64,000 nt of DNA from Cognatishimia sp. MH4019 (lineage in GTDB: Bacteria; Pseudomonadota; Alphaproteobacteria; Rhodobacterales; Rhodobacteraceae): assembly GCF_020177595.1 (NCBI RefSeq), contig NZ_JAHTBL010000002.1, positions 248,001 through 312,000 of the forward strand. Reading direction: 5' to 3'. A model generated the notes under the pieces. The model made no database searches, was not told the DNA's origin, and saw only the letters and a program-made list of their open reading frames with translations. The position numbers and the translations under genes are program-made. Of the stretch, positions 44,250 to 52,567 are shown one piece after another (within the stretch, counting starts at the first letter, position 1; each line of letters starts with the position of its first letter).

Positions 44250-44755
44250 CCGACTATGGCATTCCCCCCAGCATCGAAGACACCAAGACCGCGACGCTGA
44301 TCCACCCGTCTGTGCAGACCCGCCAGAAGGGTGGCACGCTGGTCTCGGTCAGCACGCGCAGCCATCGCTGGATCATCGACGAGCCGGAAAAGAAAGGCGG
44401 GACCGACCTGGGTCCAACGCCGCTTGAATCGCTTTTGGGGTCGCTCGCCGGGTGCGAAAGCGTTGTCCTGCGCCTTGTGGCCGAGGCGATTGGCTTTGCC
44501 TATTCAGACCTTCAGATTGACTGCGAAGGCACCGGCGACATGCGCGGCGCGCGCGGCGTCAAAGGTGTGCGCCCTTACTTCACGGCAGTCAAAATGGTGA
44601 TCGAGATCACAACCGACGAGCCACCAAACCGCCTTGAATTGCTCCGCCGCAATGTCGAACAGCGCTGCCCGGTGATGAACCTTTTCGAAAGCGCCGATGT
44701 GGAGATGGATGTGACGTGGCGCGCGCGCCCCACCGCTCAGGATCGCTCTGCATGA
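44246..44755 (+). CDS. OsmC family protein
   Basis: A 169-residue OsmC/Ohr-fold protein. It has the family pattern GGTDLGPTPLESLLGSLAGCESVVLRLVAEAIGF, with a Cys in AGCES, and QRCPVMNLFESADVEMDVTW near the C-terminus with the second Cys in RCPV. OsmC proteins reduce organic hydroperoxides using two cysteines. Both neighbours overlap it by four bases, so it is translated together with the lactonase and the AhpD-like protein. Confidence 0.88.
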   Translation: MTDYGIPPSIEDTKTATLIHPSVQTRQKGGTLVSVSTRSHRWIIDEPEKKGGTDLGPTPLESLLGSLAGCESVVLRLVAEAIGFAYSDLQIDCEGTGDMRGARGVKGVRPYFTAVKMVIEITTDEPPNRLELLRRNVEQRCPVMNLFESADVEMDVTWRARPTAQDRSA

Positions 44756-45234
44756 CACGCATTTCCCCCGCCGATCCGGCCAGCTACTCAGACGCCGTGA
44801 TCTATGGCCCCGAGATGACCACACCCGTCATCCTGCGCCGCATGGTCCAGCATATCGCCAGCTACGCGGCGGGGTGTCTGTATTGCCAAGCCCACACTGC
44901 CAAGATTGTCGCCACTCTCAGCGAAGACGACCAGAAGATGGAGGCGATCTGGGAGTTTGAGATCCACGCCCTTTTCTCTGAACCCGAGCGTGCAGCCTTG
45001 CGATTTGCCATGGCTGCGGCCTCGGTCCCCAATGCCGTCACCGACGAGATGATGGACGAGTTGCGCACCCATTTCAGCGAGGACGAAATTGTCGAACTGC
45101 TGGCCTGTGTCTCGGTCATGGGCTTCATGAACCGCTGGAACGACAGCCTTGCCACAACGCTTGAGGACGGCCCGTGCGACGCCGCAGAGCGGACCTTGGG
45201 CAAGAAAGGTTGGAGCGTGGGTCAGCATGGGTAA
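44752..45234 (+). CDS. Carboxymuconolactone decarboxylase family protein (AhpD-like)
   Basis: A 160-residue helical protein. The Cys pair in [16 protein letters not shown] is the CxxC active site of AhpD-type alkylhydroperoxidases. The rest ([63 protein letters not shown]) matches the family. It overlaps the OsmC gene and may work with it against peroxides, or act in the same catabolic route as the lactonase. The ATG at 44752 overlaps the OsmC stop. Confidence 0.88.
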   Translation: MTRISPADPASYSDAVIYGPEMTTPVILRRMVQHIASYAAGCLYCQAHTAKIVATLSEDDQKMEAIWEFEIHALFSEPERAALRFAMAAASVPNAVTDEMMDELRTHFSEDEIVELLACVSVMGFMNRWNDSLATTLEDGPCDAAERTLGKKGWSVGQHG

Positions 45235-45273
45235 ATGCTTGCCCGAAGCGTAAAATCTCGATGCTTTGAAAAT

Positions 45274-45350
45274 TGGTCGGGCTGAGAGGATTCGAACCTC
45301 CGACCCCCTGCTCCCGAAGCAGGTGCGCTACCAGGCTGCGCTACAGCCCG
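45274..45350 (-). tRNA. tRNA-Pro (anticodon CGG)
   Basis: A 77-base cloverleaf on the minus strand with acceptor arm CGGGCTG / CAGCCCG, discriminator A, an encoded CCA end, an anticodon stem CCTGC / GCAGG around TTCGGGA, and a T-arm with GTTCGAATC. The anticodon CGG reads proline CCG codons, which are frequent in this GC-rich DNA. Confidence 0.97.
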
Positions 45351-45405
45351 ACCGTGCGCGCGGCATATGACAGCCCCGCGCGCTTGGCAAGACCTGACGC
45401 GCCCT

Positions 45406-46359
45406 TCACGGACCTCTGTCTTCGGTGGGAAGCGATTGGCTGACGCGCGGGCCAGTACCGGTTTCCACCCGGCTGCGGGTGCGCAGAACCGGCCGGTTCT
45501 CGGACCCGCCACCGCGGCTTTCGCGCAGCACAATGTAAAGGCCCGACGCGATGATGACGGCGGCCCCAATCGCCGTCATCTGGTCGATGCGCTCGTCAAA
45601 GAAGAACACGCCAAAGACCGACGCCCAGATGATCTGGCTATATTGCATCGGCGCGACGATCACCGCCTCGCCCGCCTTGTAGGCCCCGATCAGGCAAAGC
45701 GCGCCCACAAAACCCAGCACCGCGATCGACGCCATCATGCCAAATTCTTCAATCGGCACGGGCTTATAGACAAAAGGCAGCAGCGCGCCCATCACCACGA
45801 AATTCGCAATCATCGGATAAAGCATCATCACCGCCGTGCGCTCGTCCCGCCCGATCTTGCGCACGATGATCGAGGCAAACGACCCGCCAATCGCCGCCGT
45901 CAGCGCCGCCAGATGCCCCAATTCCAACTCAGTAGAGCCGGGTTGCAGCACGATAATCACACCCGTCAAACCCACGATCACAGCGATCCAGCGCCGAATG
46001 CGCACGGTCTCGCCCAGGATCGGGATGGCCAGCACGGTGATCAACAACGGCGCCGCAAACAAGATCGCATAGACCTGCGCCAGCGGCAGGGTCGAGAACG
46101 CGTAAAACGCCGAAAAGCCCGTGATCACCGCCGCCGTTGTGCGCGTCAGCGTCCACCACGGATGCACCGGGCGCAGATGCCCCTCACGCGCATCGCGGAT
46201 CAGCATGAACATCACCATCGGGATGCCGAAAAGCACGCTGAAAAAGACGATCTGCACCGGGGAATAGCTGCCGCCCAGCAGTTTCACGATCACATCATGG
46301 GTCGCAAAAACAGCAAAAGCCGCAAGGGACAGCAAGGCACCTTTCAGGTTCGGACTCAT
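45406..46359 (-). CDS. DMT family transporter (EamA, two domains)
   Basis: A 317-residue membrane protein with ten hydrophobic segments in two EamA repeats (LSLAAFAVFATHDVIVKLLGG and following; GGSFASIIVRKIGRDERTAVMMLYPMIANFVVMGALLPF and following). Members export amino acids, nucleobases or other metabolites; the substrate is unknown. The C-terminal tail is polar and charged. It lies downstream of leuB (34 bases) on the same strand. Confidence 0.9.
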   Translation of the reverse strand: MSPNLKGALLSLAAFAVFATHDVIVKLLGGSYSPVQIVFFSVLFGIPMVMFMLIRDAREGHLRPVHPWWTLTRTTAAVITGFSAFYAFSTLPLAQVYAILFAAPLLITVLAIPILGETVRIRRWIAVIVGLTGVIIVLQPGSTELELGHLAALTAAIGGSFASIIVRKIGRDERTAVMMLYPMIANFVVMGALLPFVYKPVPIEEFGMMASIAVLGFVGALCLIGAYKAGEAVIVAPMQYSQIIWASVFGVFFFDERIDQMTAIGAAVIIASGLYIVLRESRGGGSENRPVLRTRSRVETGTGPRVSQSLPTEDRGP

Positions 46360-46392
46360 GTGGGGTCTCGCAATGTGAGGCGTGGTGTCAGC

Positions 46393-47499
46393 CTAGAGAC
46401 TTGCCTCCAGCGCCGCAATCACCGCATCGCCCATTTCAGATGTACTGGCTGGCGTACCGTCACCGCTTTGCATCAAATCCGCGGTGCGCGTCCCATCGGC
46501 CAGCACTTTCTCGACCGCCGTCTCGATCCGCGTGGCTTCCTCACCCTGATCGAAGCTGTAGCGCAGCGCCATGGCAAGGCTCAGGATACAGGCACACGGG
46601 TTCGCTTTGCCCTCACCGGCAATATCGGGGGCCGAGCCATGCACCGGCTCATAAAGCGCTTTGGGCCCTCCGTTCTCCATCGGTGCGCCAAGGCTGGCGG
46701 ACGGCAGCATACCCAGCGATCCGGTCAGCATCGCCGCCGCATCCGACAGCAGATCACCGAAGAGGTTATCCGTGACGATCACGTCAAACTGCTTGGGCGC
46801 GCGCACTAACTGCATAGCACCTGCATCGGCATACATGTGGCTCAGCTCGACATCCGGGTAGTCCTTGTCATGGACCTCTTGCACGACCTCGCGCCACAGG
46901 ATGCCGCTTTCCATCACATTGGCCTTCTCCATGGAGCAGACCTTGTTATTCCGCCGCCGCGCCAGCTCAAAGGCCGAGCGCGCGACGCGATCAATCTCGG
47001 ATTCCGTGTAGCGCTGGGTGTTGATCCCGACGCGCTCATTGCCCTCGGTGGTGATGCCACGCGGCTCACCGAAATAGATGCCCGAGGTCAGTTCCCGCAC
47101 GATCATCACATCAAGCCCGGCCACCACATCGCGCTTGAGGGACGAGAAATCAGCCAAAGCGTCAAAGCACTGTGCCGGGCGCAGGTTGGCGAACAAATCC
47201 ATTTCCTTGCGCAGCTTCAGCAAGCCGCGCTCGGGCTTCACGCTGAAATCCAGCGTGTCGTATTTCGGCCCGCCGACAGCGCCCAAAAGCACCGCATCGG
47301 CGGCTTGGGCTTTCTCCAGCGTTTCGTCGGCCAGCGGAGTGCCATGCACATCATAGGCTGCACCGCCCACCAGATCCTCGGTCACGTCAAAGGTCAGGTC
47401 GCGCTTGTCGCCCAGCCATGCGATGACCTTACGCACCTCGGTCATCACTTCGGGGCCGATACCGTCACCGGCGAGGATCAAAAGCGAGGGGTTGGTCAT
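46393..47499 (-). CDS. leuB: 3-isopropylmalate dehydrogenase
   Basis: LeuB oxidatively decarboxylates 3-isopropylmalate to 2-oxoisocaproate with NAD in leucine synthesis. The 368-residue protein has [12 protein letters not shown], the ITSG-like [18 protein letters not shown], and the substrate and metal segments [37 protein letters not shown] chose the ATG at 47499 because AAAGG lies seven bases before it; the ATG at 47508 has no spaced site. leuD and leuC are upstream on the same strand but separated by other genes. Confidence 0.96.
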   Translation of the reverse strand: MTNPSLLILAGDGIGPEVMTEVRKVIAWLGDKRDLTFDVTEDLVGGAAYDVHGTPLADETLEKAQAADAVLLGAVGGPKYDTLDFSVKPERGLLKLRKEMDLFANLRPAQCFDALADFSSLKRDVVAGLDVMIVRELTSGIYFGEPRGITTEGNERVGINTQRYTESEIDRVARSAFELARRRNNKVCSMEKANVMESGILWREVVQEVHDKDYPDVELSHMYADAGAMQLVRAPKQFDVIVTDNLFGDLLSDAAAMLTGSLGMLPSASLGAPMENGGPKALYEPVHGSAPDIAGEGKANPCACILSLAMALRYSFDQGEEATRIETAVEKVLADGTRTADLMQSGDGTPASTSEMGDAVIAALEASL

Positions 47500-47556
47500 G
47501 GCGCGCATCCTTTGAATGTCAATCGTGGCTTGAGGTATCCACGTTTGCCGGAACGG

Positions 47557-48498
47557 TCAAGGAAGCGCGATGTCCACCCAGATCAACGCATGACGGCTGG
47601 CGTCATCCCCCTCGGGCCAATGGATGCCCGCATCGGTGATCGTCAGCGACGCCGCAGGCAACACATAGTCCACCCGCAAAGGCCCGGTCTGCTCGAACAC
47701 AACGCTGTCGGTTCCTGGCAGCGGATCTTGCAACGCCGGATGCGCCAGCAGCCGTTGCATCGCCTCCGACCGCCCATCGCCGCGCGCGGGGTCAAGGTTT
47801 GCGTCACCTAGCAGAACCGGCGTTTCCACCGCGCTCAAACGCGGTAGCCAGAACAGCGTTTCATCCGCGTTGCGCCTGCCATTGCGGTCCTCTGGTCCGT
47901 CGAAAACAGGGGGCGTGGCGTGGTAGGTCAGCAGGGTCAGAACCGTGCCGCCCACCGTCACCGGCACCTCCCAATGGGCGGTCGTGGACAGGCGCTGCAC
48001 GTCGCGCGCTGCCTCGGTCAGCACGTCAGGCCCATCCCAAAGACCGGCCTCAAGACTGCTCCACAAAACGTCTGAGTGATCGACGACCCCGCCTTGCTCG
48101 AACGGATAGCGCGACAGGACCGCCATGCCGCCCTGCCCGTGAAACGCCCCATAGCCTTGGGCATCCTTTTCGGTCCCCAAGCGCCGGTCATCATTCAGAT
48201 CAAGCCCTGTCGACAGCCCGGTATTCGGCACGCGCGCAAAGTGATGCGCATAAGGCCGCGCCAAACCGTCCGAGAACGCTTTGAGCGCCGCACCTGTCAG
48301 GTCATAGTCAAAGCTCTGCACCGCCAGGATGTCGGGGTTCACCGCATTGATCGCCGCTTGGGCCGAGGCCACGTCCGCCTCCCCCTTCAGGATATCGCGC
48401 AGCAAAAGGCCAGGGCCTTTGCGTGCCAACTCCGTGTTGAACGTGGCGATCCGCACAGTCTCGGCACTGGCGGGCAGTGCCAAAAGGCAAAAGATCAG
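47557..48498 (-). CDS. Endonuclease/exonuclease/phosphatase family protein
   Basis: About 313 residues of an EEP-fold protein. The conserved starts of the fold are RIATFNTELARKGPGLLLRDI, ILAVQSFDYD, GGMAVLSRYPF, LTYHATPP and LLGDANLDPARGDGR. A signal-like stretch (LIFCLLALPASA) comes just before. No normal start codon sits at that point: a CTG at 48498 overlaps the stop of the upstream gene (CTGA), while the nearest ATG in frame (48621) adds unlike residues and a TTG at 48483 shortens the signal. I use the CTG with low certainty. Confidence 0.75.
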   Translation of the reverse strand: MIFCLLALPASAETVRIATFNTELARKGPGLLLRDILKGEADVASAQAAINAVNPDILAVQSFDYDLTGAALKAFSDGLARPYAHHFARVPNTGLSTGLDLNDDRRLGTEKDAQGYGAFHGQGGMAVLSRYPFEQGGVVDHSDVLWSSLEAGLWDGPDVLTEAARDVQRLSTTAHWEVPVTVGGTVLTLLTYHATPPVFDGPEDRNGRRNADETLFWLPRLSAVETPVLLGDANLDPARGDGRSEAMQRLLAHPALQDPLPGTDSVVFEQTGPLRVDYVLPAASLTITDAGIHWPEGDDASRHALIWVDIALP

Positions 48499-49334
48499 GC
48501 CGTTTGCAGCTGCTCTTTTTGCGCCTGCGCATAGGTCCGCTTGCGCTTTTCCTCGATCATCGAGGCAACGCGTCCCATCGCGATACCGCGCATGAAAAGG
48601 GAAGCGGGAAGGAAAGCCCATGCAGTCATCGTCCAGATCAAAGTGTGCGGGTTCGACATCGACACCGGGTCAAAGATGTTCGAGGCCAGCTTCACAATTG
48701 CTGGGATCAGGAATGGCAGCAAAAACCCTAACGCAATGTTAATGCGTGCATCACGATTGAGCCGCTCCACCACGTCCCCCCCTGCTGTGGGGTCAAACGT
48801 GGGCAAGTTCACCCAAACATTGAACGCGCCCGAGCGGGTGGGCCAGCGGTTCACGCCCAGCGCCATCACAAAGACGGTCAGGGAGAGCAGCGAAATCAAG
48901 TAGCTCAGCCCCGCCGCCGTGCGCACATCTGCAATCAACGCAGCATCCGTCTGGTCGGGCATCATCAGTACGACAAGGCGTACCGGCGAATAGGGGAAAT
49001 CAATCGAATGGCCGATGATCGTGCCGACAGCCGTCACAAACTCGGTCATCGTTGTCGGGTTGTCATGGCCACGCATGATCACCGTCAGCAATAGAACCGT
49101 CGCGAAAAGCGAGCCGAACCGCACGCGGTTGAACGGCGGCGCGTCCCGAAACTCCACAAGGCCGGGATAGCTGGAGGCGTATTCCACGAATGTCAGCACC
49201 GCCCCGAAGATCGCCACCAAAGCGACGATCTGCTGCGCATCCGAGCTGGCGCCCGGCAATAGCATAGACGGCGTTACAATCAATAACACCACAAGAAGTG
49301 CGCGCGCGATGGCGCCTGGTAGTCGTGAAACCAC
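48495..49334 (-). CDS. Multi-pass membrane protein of unknown function
   Basis: A roughly 279-residue membrane protein with about six hydrophobic segments (for example ARALLVVLLIVTPSMLLP, QQIVALVAIFGAVLTFVEY, LFATVLLLTVIM). The C-terminal tail is basic (EEKRKRTYAQAQKEQ). I do not recognise a family. The frame stays open to 49454, but the GTG at 49334 has GAGGG about eight bases upstream and starts the first hydrophobic region. It overlaps the EEP-family gene by four bases, suggesting one operon. Confidence 0.65.
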   Translation of the reverse strand: MVSRLPGAIARALLVVLLIVTPSMLLPGASSDAQQIVALVAIFGAVLTFVEYASSYPGLVEFRDAPPFNRVRFGSLFATVLLLTVIMRGHDNPTTMTEFVTAVGTIIGHSIDFPYSPVRLVVLMMPDQTDAALIADVRTAAGLSYLISLLSLTVFVMALGVNRWPTRSGAFNVWVNLPTFDPTAGGDVVERLNRDARINIALGFLLPFLIPAIVKLASNIFDPVSMSNPHTLIWTMTAWAFLPASLFMRGIAMGRVASMIEEKRKRTYAQAQKEQLQTA

Positions 49335-49581
49335 AGCCCTAACCCTCAACTTGGTCTGACACGATACGATGCCGCGCCGTTGTCCCAACTTGATCGCGCC
49401 TCTCGACGCTACCTCAATTGAAAACAGTGTGGCGACAAACCCCTCGCACCGCAACTTACTGTTTAAACAATGATAAATACTGTGGCTTTTTCATGGTGAA
49501 ACTGGTGCGGGAATACATCAATTCCGCGCAACTCTCGGGGCAGTCTAGACTTGGGATCAATATGTTGGGGATGGCGTCGGG

Positions 49582-50187
49582 TCAGACCCAAGGCCGGGCC
49601 TGAACGGCTGTTTCCTCAAACGCATCAATGCTTGCGGCCTTCTCCATGGTCAGACCGATATCATCGAGCCCTTCCAGCAGGCAGCGCCGCTTGAACGCGT
49701 CCACCTCGAACGGATAAGCAGTGCCATCCGATGCAGTAACCGTCTGGGCCTCCAGATCGACCGTGATGCGCGCGTTCGCGCCTTTCTCGGCGTCGTCCAT
49801 CAAGGCATCCACCTGCTCTTTGGGCAGCACGATCGGCAGAATGCCGTTCTTGAAGCAGTTGTTGTAAAAGATATCCGCGAACGAGGTCGAGATCACGCAG
49901 CGCACCCCGAAATCCAGCAGTGCCCAAGGCGCGTGTTCGCGCGACGAGCCGCAGCCGAAATTATCGCCCGCCACGATGATCTGAGCATCGCGATAGGCGG
50001 GCTGGTTCAGCACGAAACCCGGGTTCTCGTTGCCGTCCGCATCATAGCGCATCTCGTCAAACAGGTTCACCCCAAGGCCCGAGCGTTTGATCGTTTTGAG
50101 GAACTGTTTGGGGATGATCATATCGGTGTCGATATTCATCAGCGGCATCGGAGCCGCAATCCCGGTCAGTGTCTCGAACTTGTCCAT
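49582..50187 (-). CDS. leuD: 3-isopropylmalate dehydratase small subunit
   Basis: LeuD with LeuC isomerises 2-isopropylmalate to 3-isopropylmalate in leucine synthesis. The 201-residue protein has the opening [73 protein letters not shown], and the expected length. leuC is 2.4 kb upstream on the same strand; a divergent HupE/DUF4198 pair lies between them. Confidence 0.96.
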   Translation of the reverse strand: MDKFETLTGIAAPMPLMNIDTDMIIPKQFLKTIKRSGLGVNLFDEMRYDADGNENPGFVLNQPAYRDAQIIVAGDNFGCGSSREHAPWALLDFGVRCVISTSFADIFYNNCFKNGILPIVLPKEQVDALMDDAEKGANARITVDLEAQTVTASDGTAYPFEVDAFKRRCLLEGLDDIGLTMEKAASIDAFEETAVQARPWV

Positions 50188-50248
50188 CTGGCGATCCTTT
50201 CGCGTCTTGTCGCGCTGATACGCGATCCAATGCAGCGCGGCAAGATCA

Positions 50249-51049
50249 TCAGGGCGTCTTGAAGGTCAGCGCCGCCCAGAGCGATTTCCACACCGGGTCC
50301 GTCTCAGCCTCCGGCTCAAGCGGGATCATCATGACCGCATCGACCAGATATTCCGTGCCGGGCTCTACCGGCAAACTGACACGCCCCTCTGCATCCGTCT
50401 GGAACAACGTGACTGTCACCGTGTCATCCGCCGCCTTGGCGAAAAGCTCGACTTGAGCGTCCGCGCGCGGCGCGCCTTCATAGAGCACCTGCACAGACAA
50501 ACCATCGCTCAGATCATCCGTATAGGGGTTCGCCAACGCCACGATCTCAGTGCGCAGACCGACCGGGCGGTCCTGCCCGGCCCCATCCCCCACCGCGATC
50601 AGCGCTTTGGCAAAGCGACGATAGCTTTCCTTGAACCCATCCTCAGGCAGACCCCGCGCCGCATGATCCGCCAGAACCCCCGACAACGCCTTATGAGCAA
50701 CAAACGCCTCGAACTTCTCCCACTCGCGATAAGTCAGGGTGTTGTCGGTGGTTTCGTGCACCACGATCCACAGCCCCGCCTCTTGCAACGCGACGTCCAA
50801 AGCCGGGTTATCGCCTGTGCGCGCAACAACCGCCTCCACCGCGTCACCACGCACCAGATCAAACCGCGTCACCTGCCGTTCGATATAGCTGAAGGCAGGC
50901 CCTTTGAACTCCTGCCCAACGCGCAAATGCGCGACCGCATCCTCGCCCGTGGCGATCTGGTAGCGCTCTGGCGAAATCCAGAACTCATGGGCAAAAGCAG
51001 GCTGGACGCCCAGCATAAAACAGAGAACTGTGAGGCAACGTAAGACCAT
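50249..51049 (-). CDS. DUF4198 domain-containing protein
   Basis: A 266-residue exported protein. The signal peptide is [20 protein letters not shown], and the mature protein begins [16 protein letters not shown], a DUF4198 mark; the C-terminal half looks like a beta-sandwich. Family members sit next to nickel, cobalt or other metal uptake genes. It is divergent from the HupE-like gene with 15 bases between the two ATG codons. It lies 61 bases upstream of leuD on the same strand. Confidence 0.8.
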   Translation of the reverse strand: MVLRCLTVLCFMLGVQPAFAHEFWISPERYQIATGEDAVAHLRVGQEFKGPAFSYIERQVTRFDLVRGDAVEAVVARTGDNPALDVALQEAGLWIVVHETTDNTLTYREWEKFEAFVAHKALSGVLADHAARGLPEDGFKESYRRFAKALIAVGDGAGQDRPVGLRTEIVALANPYTDDLSDGLSVQVLYEGAPRADAQVELFAKAADDTVTVTLFQTDAEGRVSLPVEPGTEYLVDAVMMIPLEPEAETDPVWKSLWAALTFKTP

Positions 51050-51064
51050 GAAGAGGGCTCCAAA

Positions 51065-52192
51065 ATGAGAACTGGGTTGAGGGTGGCATGGGTCACCTTA
51101 ATGTCAATGCTGCTAAGCTGGGCAACGCTATCACAAGCCCATGAGGTGCGCCCCGCCGTTGCCGATATCATCGTGGGCGACACCGCCGCCGAGGTCGAGA
51201 TGCGCCTGACGCTGGAACCCCTTGTGGCCGACATGGACCTCAACGGATTGGCTGACACCGACAACAGCCCCGCAGCGGCAGATTACGACCGCCTGCGCGC
51301 GCTGGAACCTGCTGCCCTTGAGGCCCTGTTCCGCGAAGGCTGGCCCGGGATCGCCTCTGACATCACGATGACTGTGGGCGAGACACAGGTGACCCCGGAA
51401 CTGGGCGAGATTACCATTTCGCCAGAGCCGGATCTTGAACTGCCCCGCGACGCCACGATCAGCTTCCGCATTGATCTTCCGGAAGGCGACGCCCCGGTCG
51501 TCATGGGCTGGGCCTCTGAATACGGGCCTCTTGTGGTGCGCCAGGGCGAGGGTGAGGGCGCCTATACGGCCTATCTGACCCAAGGCGCCGTGACCGAACC
51601 GATGCCCCGCGAAGGTGTTGCACAGGTCAGCGCGATGGCCGCATTTGTCGACTATCTGATCATCGGGTTTGAACACATTATCCCGAAAGGCCTCGACCAT
51701 ATTCTGTTTGTGCTGGGGTTGTTCTTCTTCTCGCTCGCGATCCGTCCGCTGCTGATCCAGGTGACCACCTTCACTCTGGCGCATACGATCACGCTGGCCA
51801 TGGCGACCCTCGGTGTCGTCACCGTGCCGACCAGCATTGTTGAGCCACTGATTGCGCTGTCGATTGTCTATATCGCGGTCGAGAACGTCATCGGTGGGTC
51901 GATCACCTGGCGACGAACAGCGGTGATTTTCGCCTTTGGCTTGCTGCACGGGCTTGGCTTTGCGTCGGTGCTTGGCGATATCGGCCTTGATCCTGCGCGC
52001 TTCATCAGCGGGCTGATTGCCTTCAATATCGGGGTTGAGTTCGGCCAGCTTGCCGTCATCGCCATCGCCTTTGTTCTGATTGGTATCCCGTTCGGCAAGA
52101 AGCCTTGGTATCGCGCCTATATCGCTGTTCCGGCGTCAGTCGCGATTGGTTTGGTCGGGGCCTACTGGACCATCGAACGCGTCTTTTTCTGA
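51065..52192 (+). CDS. HupE/UreJ family membrane protein
   Basis: A 375-residue protein with a signal peptide (to SQAHE), a periplasmic beta-rich domain (about 25-185) and a C-terminal membrane part with the HupE signature FEHIIPKGLDHILFVLGLFFFSLAIRPLLIQVTTFTLAHTITLA. The His-rich helices are thought to carry nickel or cobalt. GAGGG lies seven bases before the ATG. No hydrogenase or urease genes are in the window, so the link to metal supply is by family only. It is divergent from the DUF4198 gene. Confidence 0.88.
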   Translation: MRTGLRVAWVTLMSMLLSWATLSQAHEVRPAVADIIVGDTAAEVEMRLTLEPLVADMDLNGLADTDNSPAAADYDRLRALEPAALEALFREGWPGIASDITMTVGETQVTPELGEITISPEPDLELPRDATISFRIDLPEGDAPVVMGWASEYGPLVVRQGEGEGAYTAYLTQGAVTEPMPREGVAQVSAMAAFVDYLIIGFEHIIPKGLDHILFVLGLFFFSLAIRPLLIQVTTFTLAHTITLAMATLGVVTVPTSIVEPLIALSIVYIAVENVIGGSITWRRTAVIFAFGLLHGLGFASVLGDIGLDPARFISGLIAFNIGVEFGQLAVIAIAFVLIGIPFGKKPWYRAYIAVPASVAIGLVGAYWTIERVFF

Positions 52193-52201
52193 CGTTGGAT
52201 T

Positions 52202-52222
52202 GAGGTATTTTTAGACAAAAGA
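52202..52222 (+). repeat. GAGGTATTT-type repeat after the HupE gene
   Basis: Ten bases after the HupE stop the sequence reads GAGGTATTTTTAGACAAAA. It resembles the copy after the helicase gene (GAGGTATTTGAAGACAAAA at 20850-20868), and the reverse copies after asd, Usp and PfkB. It is part of a family of gene-end elements. Confidence 0.6.
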
Positions 52223-52466
52223 AGGGGAGGCGGGATCGCCCTGCCCCCCTACCGAGTGGGTTAAGATTAAATGCCGAGCGCGTGGAGGAATAGCTCCGGC
52301 ACGATATGAATTGATGGTTAACCGAGCGCGCGTTGTGAGCTGAGACGCAGCCCGCGTTAACCTTAATATCGGGCTAAGAGTGCGCCCTCTGATGGGGCGC
52401 TTGGTATTATGTTAAGTTTGAAAAGCTGACATCCAAGGCCCGTTGGCGGGGCTGATCAAAAGGGCG

Positions 52467-52482
52467 GTTTCGCATGCGAAAC
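52467..52482. repeat. Perfect 16-bp palindrome GTTTCGCATGCGAAAC
   Basis: The sequence equals its own reverse complement. A sister palindrome with the same GTTTCGC/GCGAAAC arms lies 48 bp away centre to centre. Such pairs can be protein-binding sites or DNA-architecture signals. Confidence 0.7.
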
Positions 52483-52513
52483 TCCTGTCAGCGGAGGCAT
52501 CACCAATCACATG

Positions 52514-52531
52514 CGTTTCGCGCGCGAAACG
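52514..52531. repeat. Perfect 18-bp palindrome CGTTTCGCGCGCGAAACG
   Basis: The second of two related palindromes, sharing GTTTCGC and GCGAAAC arms with the site at 52467-52482 and differing in the central two bases and outer pair. It lies 37 bases before the end of leuC. Confidence 0.7.
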
Positions 52532-52567
52532 GTGTCTAGCGCGCGGCGCTCCTTTTGAGCTGAAGGC

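Larger units (their letters stand above)
52193..52567. other. Convergent intergenic region with repeats and palindromes
   Basis: This 375-base gap separates the ends of the HupE gene and leuC. It starts with a GAGGTATTT-type repeat (52202-52222). A run with GGTTAAC and GTTAACC arms and a hairpin GCGCCC-N7-GGGCGC follow. Two related perfect palindromes lie in the last third (52467-52482 and 52514-52531). No convincing gene or classical terminator is visible. Confidence 0.6.

Noticed and set aside
45367-46809. A 480-codon open frame on the plus strand
   Set aside because: It overlaps the DMT and leuB genes on the other strand and part of the tRNA side, and its translation is Arg/His-rich and low in complexity, as expected of a shadow.
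49418-49603. A 61-codon open frame on the plus strand
   Set aside because: It has no ribosome site, no signal or motif, and ends inside leuD; the region is better read as the upstream gap of the membrane protein gene.
52259-52440. Small RNA or riboswitch in the convergent gap
   Set aside because: Some inverted arms (GGTTAAC / GTTAACC) exist, but the fold is broken and the position after two gene ends does not suit a riboswitch. No known family matched.
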